Source of the DNA: Lichenostomus cassidix
Lineage: Eukaryota > Chordata > Aves > Passeriformes > Meliphagidae
Assembly: GCA_008360975.2 (NCBI GenBank)
Contig: CM039202.1
Span: 4,288,128 to 4,352,127, forward strand
Reading direction: 5' to 3'
DNA length: 64,000 bases
Positions 12,801-26,900 of this stretch are shown here, in pieces. Under the pieces are notes generated by a model. That model was given only the letters and a program-made list of their open reading frames with translations. It was not told the DNA's origin and did not search any database. Numbering within the stretch: the first letter of the stretch is position 1; every line of letters begins with the position of its first letter. The position numbers were made by a program, and so were the translations under genes.

Positions 12801-14509
12801 CTGCAAGTTTAGGAACTGAGAGCTGTTGAAGCAGGTAAATGCCCTGAGTGCTGTTGTGGTGAATGTGGCATAGAGGCTCAAGCTGGGACAGCTGCTTCCT
12901 CGGAGAATTCAGAGTTCCAAAAGCTGCCTGCAGGAGGGTCCCCAGCAAGGTCACCCTTTGAGCAAGAATTCGCCCTTTCCTCTGTAAGAGTTTTCTCAGC
13001 AGGTAATTTCCATAAACAGGAGTGCCCAGCGGTTAACTGGGAATTGGGTTTCTTGAGAAGTAAAGTTTATAACTTCAGCCAAATACAGAGACAGGAATTT
13101 GGGTGCAATTTTTCCTGGCTGTGTGGCAGAGCAGAGACCTCAGTGGTGCTGCCACTGCAGGACTCCAGGGTGTGCTCAACCTTTAGGAAACACCAGAGAA
13201 TTCACCAAGGTGAAGAGCCCACTGAGCAGAGAGCCTGGCGAGAAGGAAATACCCTGTTTTCTCCTGAGCCCAGCACGGGAGGAAGCTTCACAAAAAGCCC
13301 TTTCCCTGCAGAACCCTGTCCCTAAGGTGTCCCTGTACCTCTGCATGGCCGAGGGCACTGACGCCGTCAGCAGCTGCTGGTGTGGCTTGTGAAAATTTGC
13401 TTTATCACGCGTAAAAACACGATGTGATATTTCAGCCCTCTTCACACAATGTCTCGATAACAGGGGCTGGGAACAGGGGAACGTTCCTGTAATCTCAGCT
13501 GGCCCCAGTGTTTGCTGCATCCAGGGAGAGATTCCAAAAGAGTGCGTTTCCCCCCAGCCGGGGGGCAGGGGCCAGGCTTTGACCTCTTATTAACGAAATG
13601 AGGATAAGTCTTGGCTTGGCACCTGCATTCTGAGCATGTGAGAGGTAAATCTTTCCTTTCCCTGGCAGTGCTGCTGCGTTTCCTTCCTCGTCTCCCTGAT
13701 AAAGGCTGGCTCAGGCTGCCATCCAGGCGGAGAGGCTCCCCTTGAGCTCCACGTGCTCTGGATGAGATCCACACTCAACCCCTAAGGCCAGTGGGGGGTT
13801 TGAGTCTTTTCAGTGACACCTTTACCCTGTGTGTCTCTTCCTGGAGCTCCGGGGATGGATTTTTGAACGCTGTCAAGTGTTTCCCTCACATGTATCCACA
13901 TTTCTGATGCCACTAGAACTTTGGTGCTCATTTGAAGTGCTGAGCTCTATGGAAATGCCTTTCCAAAAGGAGTCAGGAGGTCAGCCAAGCACCCCACGGA
14001 CAATTGTTCCCAACACAACAGCTACAGACAGCGCTGAGGAGTGAAAGGTCAAAATGTCCACTGGAAACTGGAGTGTTGTCACACCCTGGGAAGGGATGTT
14101 TCCACTGGGGGAGTGGGAATGTGTAGCTCCCTTGCTATATTCCTCATATCTGGTGTAAAGAAAGCTCTGTAAAGTGTGAAATAGGGACAAATCACTATTA
14201 CAGCCTACAGAAGACAGAGGATACATGTTTAGAAACTCATTATCTCAACAAAAGCTGGATCTTTCCCCTTGCTGGCAATGGAAGGGCATTGGTGTAGGGT
14301 CAGGGATAGCTCAGGAAGGTATGGAAAGGCAGCAGCAGATTAAATTGCTGTCATCCACCCTGACCTGCTCCTGCTCACTCAGACCTCCAGCCCCACTGAT
14401 CATGGCAAGCAGGATGGCTTTTAAAAATAAATTTGCAGCAGAGCCTTTGTTCCGTTTGTCAGATGTTGAGAAATCACAGGTAGGGAAAGCAGCTGGTGCA
14501 AAGCTCCTT

Positions 14510-14562
14510 CCCATCCCATCCCATCCCATCCCATCCCATCCCATCCCATCCCATCCCATCCC
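14510..14562 (+). repeat. (CCCAT)n microsatellite
   Basis: About ten perfect CCCAT pentamers in intergenic DNA. Confidence 0.95.
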
Positions 14563-16133
14563 TTCTCACGCTGGAGCTTTGGTGTGGTTTGCCCCCACGA
14601 TGGTGCTCAGCTCTCTGGGCCACGGCTCAGATGCTCAGACTGCTCTTTGCCTCCCCTGATTGATTTCCTTGTCCTCATTGTGCTTCAGTACCAGAGCAAG
14701 GAGTGCTTGGCCCATGGATGTGATTCTGCACCAGGATCCTGCACCCTGCAGTGCCTGACTGAGTGCTCAGTCCAAAACAAACAGATTCATTTGTCTGTCC
14801 CAGTCGAGGTCAGGTCATTGAGGTCACAGATTTTTGCTTTTCCAAAAAGTACAGAAGTAATGGAGCCTTTGAAAATGTTTGCAGGGCACATATGAAGCAG
14901 AGACAGACCAAGACTTGGGGGTCCTGAATCCCAACCTATAGTAAAAATACTTGTGCTAATAACCTGATCACCAGGCTTGACCCTTCCTTTAAGTGACTTT
15001 TGGCTGAAGGTTTGAGGCAGAAGCATTGTCAACATTAGTGCCCATGGTGAAGACACTGGTTCATTCCCTGGGAAGGATGATGCAGAAGCAGGATGGTTAC
15101 TGACAGGAGAATAGCTGGGAGTGGGTAGAGAGATGCAATTCTTCATTCACAGAAGTTTTGTTGTGTCCCAGTGGCTCCCAGTCCCTCCAGAGATGCTGTG
15201 TTCCCATGGGTCCAACTGCAGCACACGGCAGAGCCCTGCTCACCCAGCTCTGTCCAAAGAGTGACTCCTCTCTCCTGCAGTCAGAACAGGGGTTAATGCA
15301 GCTCTGGGGAGCTCGCTGAGCCCTTGGCTAAATCCTCTGCCTGCCCTGGAGCTCATTAGTGCTGCAGACTGTGCCCTGAGCAGTGTCAGGGGCTGGCGGG
15401 TGGCAGCCCCACCAGGAAGGACACAAACGTCCCACAAGCGTGTGGGGCTCTGCTGTGTGCTCTGCTCTGTTGTGCTCTGCTCCCCTGCCATTAACTCCCC
15501 ACTCGGGGCACTGGGCTGATCTCCAGCGCACTAATTAGGGCCCACAGAGGAAGCAAAAGACACACAATCAATATTATTGGGCCAGATTTGCAGCTGGTGG
15601 AAGCTGTCGATGGGCAGAGGAGCGGGAAAGAGCAAGAAGTGACGGGAGCTGGAGAAATCCCAAGGAGGGAGGGATCCCAAAAGGAGGGAGCTCAGCAAGG
15701 AAAGCGACTGTGGATGAAAGCAGATTGCTTTCCCGGCCAGAGTAACTTCATAATTGGTACAAAGCTCCAAGAAATATTTAGGATAGCCGGTTGCATTTGC
15801 ACATTGTTGCTATTTGTGTCTGTCTCAGCAGCAACCAACTGCTGTAAGTCAAAATTTAATCACTTCAACCCTTTTTGACATCTGCATCAGGCCCTGGGTC
15901 TCCAAACAGTGTGGGCTCACATTCCTGTGGATCCCTGTTTTAATCAATGTGAGATTCAGTGCAGATCAGGTGAGGAGCTCAGTGAGCACAAGCTGGTGAA
16001 CCCAAACTCCCAGTGCCTGCAGGAATGGTAACAGAGCTCATTTTTCCTGCAGTACATTGGCTCTGCTTCCTGTTCAGCTGGGTCAGATGTCAGCCTTGAG
16101 GCTTCTCTAGCTTGAGCTGGGCATCTAAAATCA

Positions 16134-16375
16134 GGGAATCATGGAATGGTTTGGGTTGGAAGGGACCTTAAAGCCCATCCAATGCCACCCCCTGCCATGG
16201 GCAGGGACACTTTCCACTATCCCAGGTTGCTCCAAGCCCTGTCCAGCCTGGCCTTGGACACTTCCAGGGACCAGGGGCAGCCACAGCTGCTTTGGGCACC
16301 CTGTGCCAGTGTCTCCCCACCCTCACAGGGAACAATTCCTTCCATATATCTAACCTAAATTTATTTAACCCAAAT
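16134..16375 (-). mobile_element. CR1 LINE 3' fragment
   Basis: The + strand reads GGAATCATGGAATGGTTTGG, GGAAGGGACCTTAAAGCCCA, CCCTGCCATGGGCAGGGACA and CAGCCTGGCCTTGGACACTT, all in antisense CR1 order. It is well preserved for about 240 bp and 5' truncated. Confidence 0.92.
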
Positions 16376-18187
16376 TTATTTTAACCTAAATTTTATAAAT
16401 ACACTAAAATGTGGCAATGATAAAAGCAAACAGAGCTTGATCAGCATTGAAGTTTTGCTCTCCCACTCTCCCAAAGCTTTGCATCTCCACTCTGCCTGAT
16501 TAGCCAGTGGTGACAGCTCAGGAAATGGATTCCACCAAGTCTCACAACAACTGATGTGAGCTGCTCTAATCTCTGGCAGATAAGGAGTTGCTACGGCAAA
16601 GTCAACATAAACCTGAGCACTCTGGCAGGCTGGGCTGTTGTTTAGCTGCTGTTGCTAGTCAGCTACTGTATCCAACTGCAGAGACCACCCTGCCTTCAAA
16701 CCTTCTCACTTAACTCGACACATACATTTTCAACACCATGTGAAGCTCCCAGCCTGGACAGGCTCAGTCACACAGAGCTGAAGGACATTGTTTGGGGAAC
16801 TCTAATGCTGCAACGAGCATTGGACTCATCCTAAAGTCACTGCAGACACAACTGGCAGCAGCTCCTGCGAAATAGTTACATTATTATTGAATTAATGGCA
16901 CTGCAGCTGGCCAGATAAAATAAAACACTGTGTATTGTCTTTGCAGGTCATCACAGAAAACATAATATTTAGAGATAGATAGGGAGTAAGCCAACTCCTT
17001 CCTTTTCAGGAAGCATTTCTCTGTGTCACGGAAATCCATTCCTCTCCTATAATTTCCTTTATTGCATTCATGTTGATTGCTTTTATCTCTCATATTTCCT
17101 GTCCTAAAAAATACAGTCAAAAGTCCTGATAAGCCCTTGAAATGCTGAGCAGGAGGCAAATCGATTTGTGGTGGGAACAGAATCACACTGACCACGTACC
17201 AACAGCATAAACCTAGCGAAGCTCCCATTCCCAACCTGAGTTCTTTTGCCCTGAGCTGGGTGTGTGGCACTGTATTTTGCAGTACATTTTGCAGCATATT
17301 TTGCAATACAGATGTTAGCAAAACTCTTCTATATTTTCTGGCATTATCTGCTCTAAGAAGTGGATCAGTTTTCTGGAAGAACGCAGTTGTATCCTGAGGA
17401 GTTTTGCCAGCAATGCTGTGTGGTGGGCTGGGGTTGGAAGCAGAAATTTTTCCAGCTAATCATTAGCTCAAATGCTGCTCTTACTGACATCTGAAGTGAC
17501 TCCTCAAGAGGCTGGATGGTAAATTGGGATTTGCTAAGCTGCATCTGAAGGGAAATACCATCAGTTGCTGCAGCAATAGCTCAAGGAGAAGCAGGGAGAT
17601 CTGGACCCCCTTGCACTATTCATCTTCTTGACAAGGGTATCAAAAGGTGGATTTTTCTCTCCACTTTTATCTGGGGAAAGAAGGAATAATTCCAATGGCT
17701 GCTCCTTCCCGTGCTTTCCACAGCCCTGCAGTTCCCCAGCAAGCTGCTCCTGGGTGAGGGACAGAGACGTGAGGGGGACAGACACGGACGTGCCTCGAGA
17801 GCCATCCGCCGGGAGAGGTGTTGGAGCTGTGGCTGGAAAACACGTATACAGCCTGAGATGGAGAGGGATGAGGGGATGGAGAGAGCAGCGCAGAGGGGAA
17901 GGGCAGAAGGAGAGTGAGAGAAGATGCCCAACAGCCAGATTGGTTGCTAAAATGTGCCTGGGGCTCTGAGGTCATGCCAAAGCCCATCCCTGTAGTGGGA
18001 TGTGCAAATGAGGAAATGACTGACAAAACTGGGAATCCTTGGATTTATGGTTTATAGAAAGAGAGTTTGCATTTGGTTTTTAACGAATGTCTCTACCTCA
18101 GTGAGCTTGTAATATAAAACGTTGCTTTTTCTTCTTGCTAAGATGCTTTTAAGTAAGCTGGGGTATCTTCCTAATATTCCTAATATC

Positions 18188-18420
18188 TCCCTAGATATTA
18201 GGAACAAATTCCTCCCTGTGAGGGTGGTGAGGCCCTGGCACAGGGTGCCCAGAGAAGCTGTGGCTGCCCCAACTCTTGAAGTGTCCAAGGCCAGGCTGGA
18301 CAGGGCTTGGAGCAACCTGGGATAGTGGAAGGTATTCTTGCCCATGGTAGGAGGTGGCAGTGGATGAGTTTTAAGGTCCCTTTCTTCCAACCCAACCAAT
18401 TCTGGGATTCTGTGGTTCCA
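18188..18420 (+). mobile_element. CR1 LINE 3' fragment
   Basis: Sense-strand CR1 tail: ATATTAGGAACAAATTCCTC, GGTGAGGCCCTGGCACAGGG, AGGCCAGGCTGGACAGGGCT, ending GGGATTCTGTGGTTCC. 5' truncated. Confidence 0.92.
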
Positions 18421-20630
18421 AGTCCATTTGCACAGCAGTTGGTTTGACAATATTTTCATTAGGAAATGTCCAGGATGCTGAACCATAACCACAGCTCCTC
18501 TGGGTTTCAGCTCTGCCATCTCAACGTGACCAGACCTGTCCAGCTAAAGCAGCTCTGGAGCAAACTCACAAACCTGTCTCGTTTGTCTGGAGGATGTTCT
18601 GGGCAGACACATCTTGGGGAGCTTTCATCTGTCTTCATTTAGACAGTTAAACTCGAGAAATTCAAGTGCACACCTGCTGTCCCTTTGCTTGCAGGGAGGA
18701 GGGAGGATTTGTCACCCCAGTCTGCCTCTCCTCAGAGCCAGAGACACCTGGGTGATTCCTGGGCCATGCCAAGGCTTAGCCACAAACCTGTCCCAATCTA
18801 CACCCATGGAAATCATACCATTACCCTGTGTGGGTCAATACAGGGGAAAAACCACATTATTTCTCCTTTTAACTTCAAAGCAGGAGTTTAGAATAAGATG
18901 AGGGTCATATTTTGGGGCTGGTTTGTGCTTTCTGTGACACAGCACCTCCCTGGCTGCCCTGCACCCCTGACATTGCTGGGCTGCAAGTACACAGCTGTGG
19001 CCAAAAGGCATGGTCCCAGCACTCATAATCAAACATAATACACTCCACATAATAAATGTCTTCTTCCAAGGGGTGCTGATAAGAATTTCCATTTTTAGTC
19101 AAGGGCAAATGAACCATTCAGCCTTTATTTGTTGCTGCTGCACTTGAAGAGGGAGCAGAAGCTAATTTTTTAACTTTTCCTGTAAATAATGCATTAATGA
19201 AGACAGATGGGTCAGCAACATAAACAAAAGCTCTATCTCAAACTGGTTTTGTTCTGGTTTTGTTTCCCAATATAGTAAGCAAAGTACCACCACCCCGGTT
19301 CCCATCCTATTAACAGTGTTTGCACTCCAAATGTTGAACTGGGTTATAAGGAAGTTTAAATTAACACTGGGCTGTAGTTTTTCAAATGTTTGAAGCAGAT
19401 GTTCAAGTGCCATGAAATCTTCCTGTTTGTTTTTTTTTTTCTCCCTAAAATTCTAATAGATTTTTCAGGGCTCTGGCTCAGTGTGTTTCACAGAAAATTT
19501 TAAACTGCATTTTTACCCTTGTGCTGTGGATAACCCAGGCACCAAACTGCCTGGAGTTGTCAAAAATCACACAATCCTTTGGTATTTCTGCAATGCTGGA
19601 GGTTCTGGTTTGATTTACTCTCTGAGCAGTCTCAGAAGGGCATTGCAGTAGTTTTGGAGAGCAGAAATTTAGAAGAGGTTCTGGCTGCTGCTTTGGATGA
19701 TGGTTCCTTTGGGAGATGATTTTTCCTAAGTGACCTTGGTTTTGGGAAGGTTCATCTCATGACTTTATCTCCAGAGGTGCTGCTCACCTGTCAGGGAACA
19801 AAGACCTTGGAAAGAGATATGTTCACAAAATTGAGGAATACTTTTCCCCCCCAAATTGGCATTTGGGCACCTCCAAACGGGATGGGCATGAGCCAGCACA
19901 GGCACTGCTCTCCTGGCAGAACAGGTCCTTGTCCCCAGGCTCACAGATGACCCCAAAGAGCCCAGAGCAAAGGCAGGGCTGAGGCAGTGGGGCCAGGAAA
20001 ACCACGCTGAGCTGTGAGGTTTAACACACAAAAAGTTGGGAATCTGTGTCCTCAATCAGCTCCACAGAGTGAGCCTGGACTCCAGGGGTCACCCCCAAGG
20101 GAGGGATAATGCAAGGAGGCTTTGGGGAGAAATGTGTTTGAGGAATTTTAGCCCACGCGCAGAGCGCTCAGAGATACGGATCCTTTAAGGGAACCTCAAA
20201 CTTCCAAGTGCTTGGTGAAATCTGGCATCGGTGCTGAGTGTTTGCTCAGGAGACACAGCTGTCACCATTCCTGCAAGGGCCCAGGAATGAGCAGGATGTC
20301 TTGAAGTTCGTGCTCTTCTAAAGGCATCGTGTGTGTTGATATAAGAGCAGCAATCCAAGACCAAAGCTCTTCCCTCAGCTCCCTCGCTGACCTGCTCTCC
20401 AGGCTCTTCCTCTCTGGTATCATTTGTTTTGCTCCCACCCCTTTGCCTGTCCTGCCTGTTTAGCCTGAAAGCATTGCCTGGAATTCTATATGGCCCCCAG
20501 CAAAAAAGGGGCTCCATAGCTGCTCACACTTTCTTATACACACTCAACTAGAAACAGATGAAAGCAAAATTCCAACTGATATTGATGATTTCGGTGAGAC
20601 AGCACTGCTTTAGTTGCTTACAATAATTCA

Positions 20631-20662
20631 GAGATGGATGGATGCATGGATGGATGGATGGG
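20631..20662 (+). repeat. (GGAT)n-type simple repeat
   Basis: Runs of ATGGATGG with one GCAT interruption. A second short run of the same motif lies at 20853-20884. Confidence 0.8.
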
Positions 20663-23660
20663 AAGATAGATACTTCCATATTGAAGCCACAATTTTCCAA
20701 ACCTTTCTAAAATTAGGATTTAATCGAAAACTTAAGTCAAACATCTGCTAATATGTTGATATAAAATAGATCAGAAATGAAAGAAAAATCAATACACACC
20801 AGTATTTAAGGTGACAAATAAAGTCTTTTAGAAACAGAAGTCACACTACTAATGTGGATAGATGGATGGATGGAAGGAAGGAGTACAGAAACATAGAAAA
20901 TGAAAACATGCAGTGGAATATTTTTTCAGGGACTTGGAAAAGAGTTCCAGGAGCTCCTAGGACTCCCAGCTTGGCAGCCCTGGCTCTTGTCACACTCTCA
21001 CCGTTATTTGTGAGTGTTCTGTCTATTTGGACAGGGGCTTTAAAGCCAAGCACTTCTGAGCTCACAGGAACAGCCTTAATTTGCTACCTGGGGAAAGATC
21101 TTTAGGAAATAACTGCCCCTCCCCCCCCGCTTTTTTTTTTGTTGTGATCTGATCTCTATCATAAAACTGCATGAACATCCAAAAAACACTTTTGCATTGT
21201 TACATTCAAAGGGGAGGACAAAAGGAGGGTTTTGCCCATAAAGCAGCCGTACAGAGCTGACAGACACCCATCACAAATGAAACACCATTCTCAGGAGTTC
21301 TGATCTCAGGTTATGAACAGCACAGGTGCAACTGAAGGATTCAAGAGATGCTTGGTTTTCTCCCAAAATAGCACAATGAGACACAGCTTTACTTCTTTCA
21401 CAACAAACTCTGGCTGAAATCTTCCTCAATCTGCAGCACCATCCTAATTTCTTTGAAAAGAAAAGTTACTCCTATCAACAGACTGGCTGCCCCCTAATTC
21501 TGAAGGACTATAATTGGAATTTATTGACATTTTTACTGCTCTTGCAGAAGTTCACACATGCAGCTGATAAAATGACACGTTGCCTGTGTTTGCTTTGTGC
21601 CATAACACACCACAGACCCTGCTCTGCTCCAGCAAATCTCTGACAGAGAGTGCAGGCAGCACTCTGCTTTGCAATGGGGTCACTTGAGAATTTATAGGGA
21701 GACTTTATATATTTATGGGTGATTGCATATTGTTTTTAAGGCACAGCTTTCCCTGCACCCTGTTCAGAGACACTGGTGCTGTTAAGGAAGGACAGAGGGG
21801 AAAAGGCAGGGAGGGCAGATCTCTGCCACGGGACAGCTTGCAGAAATGAGATGATAAAAGTAAATGTCGGATTATCTCCCTAATGCTGGATTATCACTCC
21901 TAACAAGGTGAATGGCTTGTCTTGGCAAATGGCTTCATAAGAATTGTGGATAGTTTTGAAAGGGTCTGTGTGGTCACACTTCAACCGTTGGCTGCTGCAG
22001 TTGATGTCAGCAGAGCGAATATCACACCTCTCACAAATTCCTCCAACACACCATTAGCCACAGGCTCTGATTGCAGAGTGGCTCGGGGGAAAGGTCTGTC
22101 AGGGGTGTCAGTCACTCACAGGGTGAGGAATAAAGCAATATCACAGCCCATGGTGCAGGACACTATCTGGAGACTGCATAATTCTACAATAAACTACACA
22201 GCTGAGCACTTAGAGCCGTGATACCCCTGCAAGAGGAGCTGGACAAGACCATATGTGCTCCAGAACTCCACTGAAACCACTGCAGTGAGGGAGCAGCTCT
22301 GCAAGCAAGGGGGTAACTGTGGCGTGTGGTATTTACAGGTAGCCAAGGGAGGAAAAAGAGTCAGCAACCTCATTCTCTGTGCCACACAACTCAACAGAGG
22401 GATTCCATGTAAAGTAGGAATAGCACAAGGTTTTATCCAAGTGGGATTACACACAAGCACAAAAATATAAAGCATTCTGTATTCTACATTATATTACAAA
22501 GGCAGGCAGTCAATAAATAGGTAAATAAATTATGGGGAGCACAGAAGAGTATGTGTGAAAATAGGTGAAATTGGGTTTAGTTGGTGCATGATAAAGTCTT
22601 TAGTGTTCATTCCCATGAAGTGTTGGAGTGATTCTTTCAAAGACCCTTATCACTTCCAGGGAAGATAACTTTCCCTTAAAAGTGTAAGACAGATGCAGGG
22701 ACAGTACAGTAGGCTCTGGTACAGGCTAAAAGAGTCAACATCACTTACACTTTCCCAAGAATCTGACAAATTTGCAGCTTAGTATAAATAAAGTGACGGG
22801 TCCATTGTTTCTCAGCTCCGACACCTCCTTATCACCACGATTTGTTGCAGAAGAGTGGTGGAAACATGGCATGTGACTCCATCTATAGAGCCTGGGGGGG
22901 AATATCCCTATGAATTGACAACTTCAGCGCTCACATAAAGGGAAGATGTTCTGTATCCCACTGGCATGAAGGGCTCTGCTGTTCTGCCTGGCTCTGCAGA
23001 GAGATGCAGCACTGCTGGGCCATTCCAGCCAGATTATGAATCTGCATCTTATGGAATTTACTGACTGCAAAGGGGGACCAGTTCTTAGCTGGTATAGATT
23101 TTAAGGACAATTTTAGCTGGTACAATTTCAAGGGTTCAGGAAATTTATTGCCCTTCCTTCTGCCACCTAAAGCTCTGGCCCTTGAGAGCCAACCCACGGT
23201 TGCTGCAGCAAAGCCGGTGCTACCTCAGAGTGATTTTGTAATAAACCTGCACAGGGGGAATTTTTTGCCTTGGCATATCAGAGCACTGCCCATGCCTGGC
23301 ACTGCTCCTGGGCCAGTTGCTTTCCTAAGAAAGATGGAAAGGGAATGGTGCCCTCCTGCTCCAGATGCCAAATCATCCCTGCCAGTTACCTTTGGCTGAA
23401 ACAGGGAAAGAGTAAAGGAAGCATTAAGAGGAAAGGAAAAAACACCTCATTTGTGCCTTATTGATTTAGGAGCTCAAGAATTATTGGGACTTAAGATCTA
23501 CAGAGATAAATTAAGAAAAAAATGAGCATGTAAAGACCTTTATAAAGATTTTAAAGAACATCGAACAATCTAGGTGTGATTGCCATCACTCACGTATCTT
23601 TAACAGCTCTGGAAAGTCTTGGAGATGCCAATCAACATTGATAAAGTACAAAAATATGCC

Positions 23661-23666
23661 TTTATT
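23661..23666 (-). terminator. Probable BMP10 poly(A) signal
   Basis: TTTATT on + reads AATAAA on the minus strand, about 320 bp after the BMP10 stop. It is the nearest canonical hexamer I found downstream of the gene. Confidence 0.5.
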
Positions 23667-23982
23667 TCCATGAATTTGGATGTGCCCTTTTGGTACCAAG
23701 AGCCTTCTCAAACAATCCAGTGATCAGCTCCATGCCCTGACAGGAGGAGAGACTCGGTCACAATCTGGACAGCGAAGAGCAGCGAGAAGGAAGCAATGGA
23801 ACAAAATATACAATCCCTATGGTCGCACGATGTGCCCAGTCCCCGTGACAGGAAAACATACAATTATCTGTACAGGCCTCATTAAATAACCTCATTAAAT
23901 AGCAAATCCCAAATGTACAAATTTACAGACTGGATCATTAAATACTACCCCTGTGCCCTCCCCGTGCGTGTGTTCCCTCCTA

Positions 23983-26900
23983 CTATCTGCAGCCACACTC
24001 TGACACCACCATGCCCTCGTACTTGAACTTGTAGGTGACCACCCCTGCATCCAAGTAGAGAATAGAGATGGGGTCAAGTTTGGTGGGCACACAGCAGGCC
24101 TTGGAAGCTTTCTGGGGGTTCTTCAGGTGAACCAAAGTCTTGACTATGGCGTGTTTGGTTGGTGTGACATGCTCTGTCAAGGGGTAGGCACACACCCCGT
24201 GGCACTCATAAGCTTCATACCCCGCTGGGGCGATGATCCAGGAATCCCAGCCAATCTCCTTGAAGTCGATGTAGAGGGGAGTCTTTTTGCAGTAGTTGCC
24301 TTTCGCGTTCCTGCGAATCCGGGCAGTGGAGTCGTAAATGATGTTGGAGCGCATCTGGAGCAGTGCCTCCTCCCCAGGCTGGTCATGGAAATTGCCAACC
24401 TCCAGCTCGTCCAGGTCCAGCAGCTGCTCATGGTCAATCATTTCGTTCAGCTCTTCCTTCTCTTCCTTTTTGTCGTTGCTTTGGTCATCAGAGTACACAA
24501 CCAACAGGGGCACGTGCTTGGCCTCAGAGTTGATGTCGATGTCGAGTTTCCCTTCCCCATTCTGCTCCTCCCCTTCCCTGCTCTCGATGTGAACCTCCAG
24601 CCGGTGTGTGGTCAGCCCTGCCCTGCACCAGCGCCGGATGGCCTCGGTCACCTCGAAGCTCTCCCACTCACTGCTTGTGCCGTAGATGTGCCTGGAGGCC
24701 AGGGCCACCATCTTCCTTTCTTCTCCAGCTCCCATGTGGATGTTTTCCAGCACTTCAAAAATGGTGACCTTCCGGTCAAGCCCGTTGTAGAGCCTTTGGT
24801 CCCTCTCCACCAAGGTGTAGAGCCTCAGCTCTGCCATGGTGATTTCCTCGTGGTGAGGGATGGAAACATTGAACAGGAGTGGGTATTTCCGAGTTCCTGT
24901 CACACCAATAGGGTGTGAATCTAAGTCTGGAAAGGACAAAAATAAAATATGTTAGAAGAATCAATACATCCAGAAACACACGCACCGAAAGTCATCTGAC
25001 ATGCTCTGCTTTGCTGGGTTTCACCTGAACAGCTCCAGAAAAGTGTTTTTTCAACACTTCCCAAAACTGTACTTGGAAAAAAGGCTGAAGTTATTTTAGA
25101 TGTGTAAGGACAACAAGATCCCAAACATGCTACAAACCTGGATTTAGAGACTCTCCTTCTACCCCCAGGCCTTCCAGGGACATCCTTGCCAACTGGAAGG
25201 TTTACATGTGAAAAATGTGTTGCCTAATATTGACATAAAAATCACTTCTAAGTTTATGCACAGCAACTATTTAATAAACAAGGGAAAACACTGATAGGTG
25301 CAGGAAGGGAAGGGCAGAAGGACGTGGCCCTGGAGCGAACATGAAACGGGCGACATTTGAGCTGCAAATACAGGAATCTGTGTGTGCTAAGTGTTCCTGT
25401 GCTAGCAGGAATTCGCTGCTCAAACTCCCCTCAGACATGGAGAGGGACAAGCACTAAGAGAGGAAAATCTGCTTTGGAAGATGTAAAGGCTCTGGTCAGG
25501 CAGAGCCGGTGGTGGCACCAGGGTGACCTGGCAGCAATCCCACCACAGGCCCTGTGGGCTTTGAGTGAGCAAGCAGCTGCACTCAGCCAGGCACCCTGGG
25601 CACCTTCAGTCAATCAAACACCTGAGAAGGACAATGTTTGGTGTCAGCTGGGCTGCCTGTCCTGCCTGCACTGTTGGTGTCTACACAGGCAACATTTATT
25701 TCTTCCCACAGTGCAGGATCTGCTCACGAGAGTGCATTTGCTGCCTCCTTGCAACCCAGAAGGCAGCTTATGACATAGAAGCCATAACTATAATTAATGC
25801 AAAGGCAAACTATTTGTGCCCTATTACTCCCTTCATCTCTGGCTTCCCCACTTTTTCTGTTTGTAGAAAAATGACACTGATAAAGCTGCAAGGACTGGCC
25901 AAGCTCCACCAGTGCACTTAGGCAAGCCATGAACTTCAGCGCGTGACCTGTCCTGTTCAACTCCAGCTTGGAGGCTTTAGGGCACCTGCCTTTTTCTATT
26001 TTTTTTTTCCATTTTGTATTTTCATCTCTTCACAAAGAAAAAAAAATGAGGGGTGATTCTGCTTCCATTGCCCTGGCTGTCAGTTTGTAAAGGTGGGAGT
26101 GGAACCCACTCTGCACAGAGCCAGCGCAGGAGGAGATTGTGAGCTAAAGACAATGTGATCCCAGATGAGCAATAATCTCCATACTAGGAGCAATCTCTGG
26201 GTTTTCCTAGACTTTACCAATAATAAAACAAGGCTCCAGTCCTTGCATACAATGCCAGGGTGGAGCAATGCCACCTGACCATGTGGGAGATGAGCACAAG
26301 GAATTCACCAGGAGGCAGGGGAAGGCCATGCTGTGTGTAAGAAGCTCAGTGAGCGTTAGAAGGGCATGAGACATGTGCCTTTGCATTTCTCTTACAGCTG
26401 GGATGTGGCTCTGCCCTTCACCCTGAAAGTCCATGGGGTGTCAGATCTCCTGCTGTTCCCAGAACAGCCCTGGGAGGGTTGGGAGATTTGGAGTCTGTAG
26501 GAAATGAAAAATTTCCCTTAAGACTTTTATTCAAGTATTAAGCACTGATTACAGCCCCATTTACAACCAAACTGTTATGGTCCATGGGTTAAAACAAAGA
26601 GCTACTTCCAGACATGCCACCTGTTATATTTCTATAATGAAGGATTTAATGGATAATAATGAAACTGGGATTGCTGCCAGTTTTCAGCAGGCAGGTGAAC
26701 AAAATTCCATGGTCTGTTTCTCCTGTCCTGATCATTGCAAGCAATTAATTTCTCTATCAAAAGAGGTCTTTAGCATGAAATGGATGATTCTTAGTTATGC
26801 AGACGTGAAGGAAACACTAAAAACATTATTTGCACACTCCTTTAAAGTGCATGTATTTCTGAATCTGTTACCATCAGCAGTCTCGCTTCGCATCCTGCTG

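Larger units (their letters stand above)
9911..23655. other. Intergenic region ARHGAP25-BMP10
   Basis: About 13.7 kb between two 3' ends (convergent genes). It holds CR1 fragments at 16134 and 18190, a (CCCAT)n array at 14510 and short GGAT-type repeats near 20631 and 20853. The open frames here, up to about 250 codons, have no recognisable domain and no splice logic, so they are left out. Some stretches, such as 15530-15870 and 21840-21920 with GATTATC words, look like unique non-repetitive sequence and could be regulatory, but nothing proves it. Confidence 0.7.

Noticed and set aside
12193..12954. 253-codon open frame on the minus strand
   Set aside because: No recognisable domain, signal or splice context, and composition typical of intergenic avian DNA. 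A chance open frame is more likely, though I cannot search databases.
14510..14562. CRISPR-like regular repeat
   Set aside because: It is an uninterrupted pentamer microsatellite without spacers, in a vertebrate genome.
24127..24918. 263-codon open frame on the + strand
   Set aside because: It lies exactly antisense to BMP10 exon 2, which has full family similarity; the + frame is a shadow.
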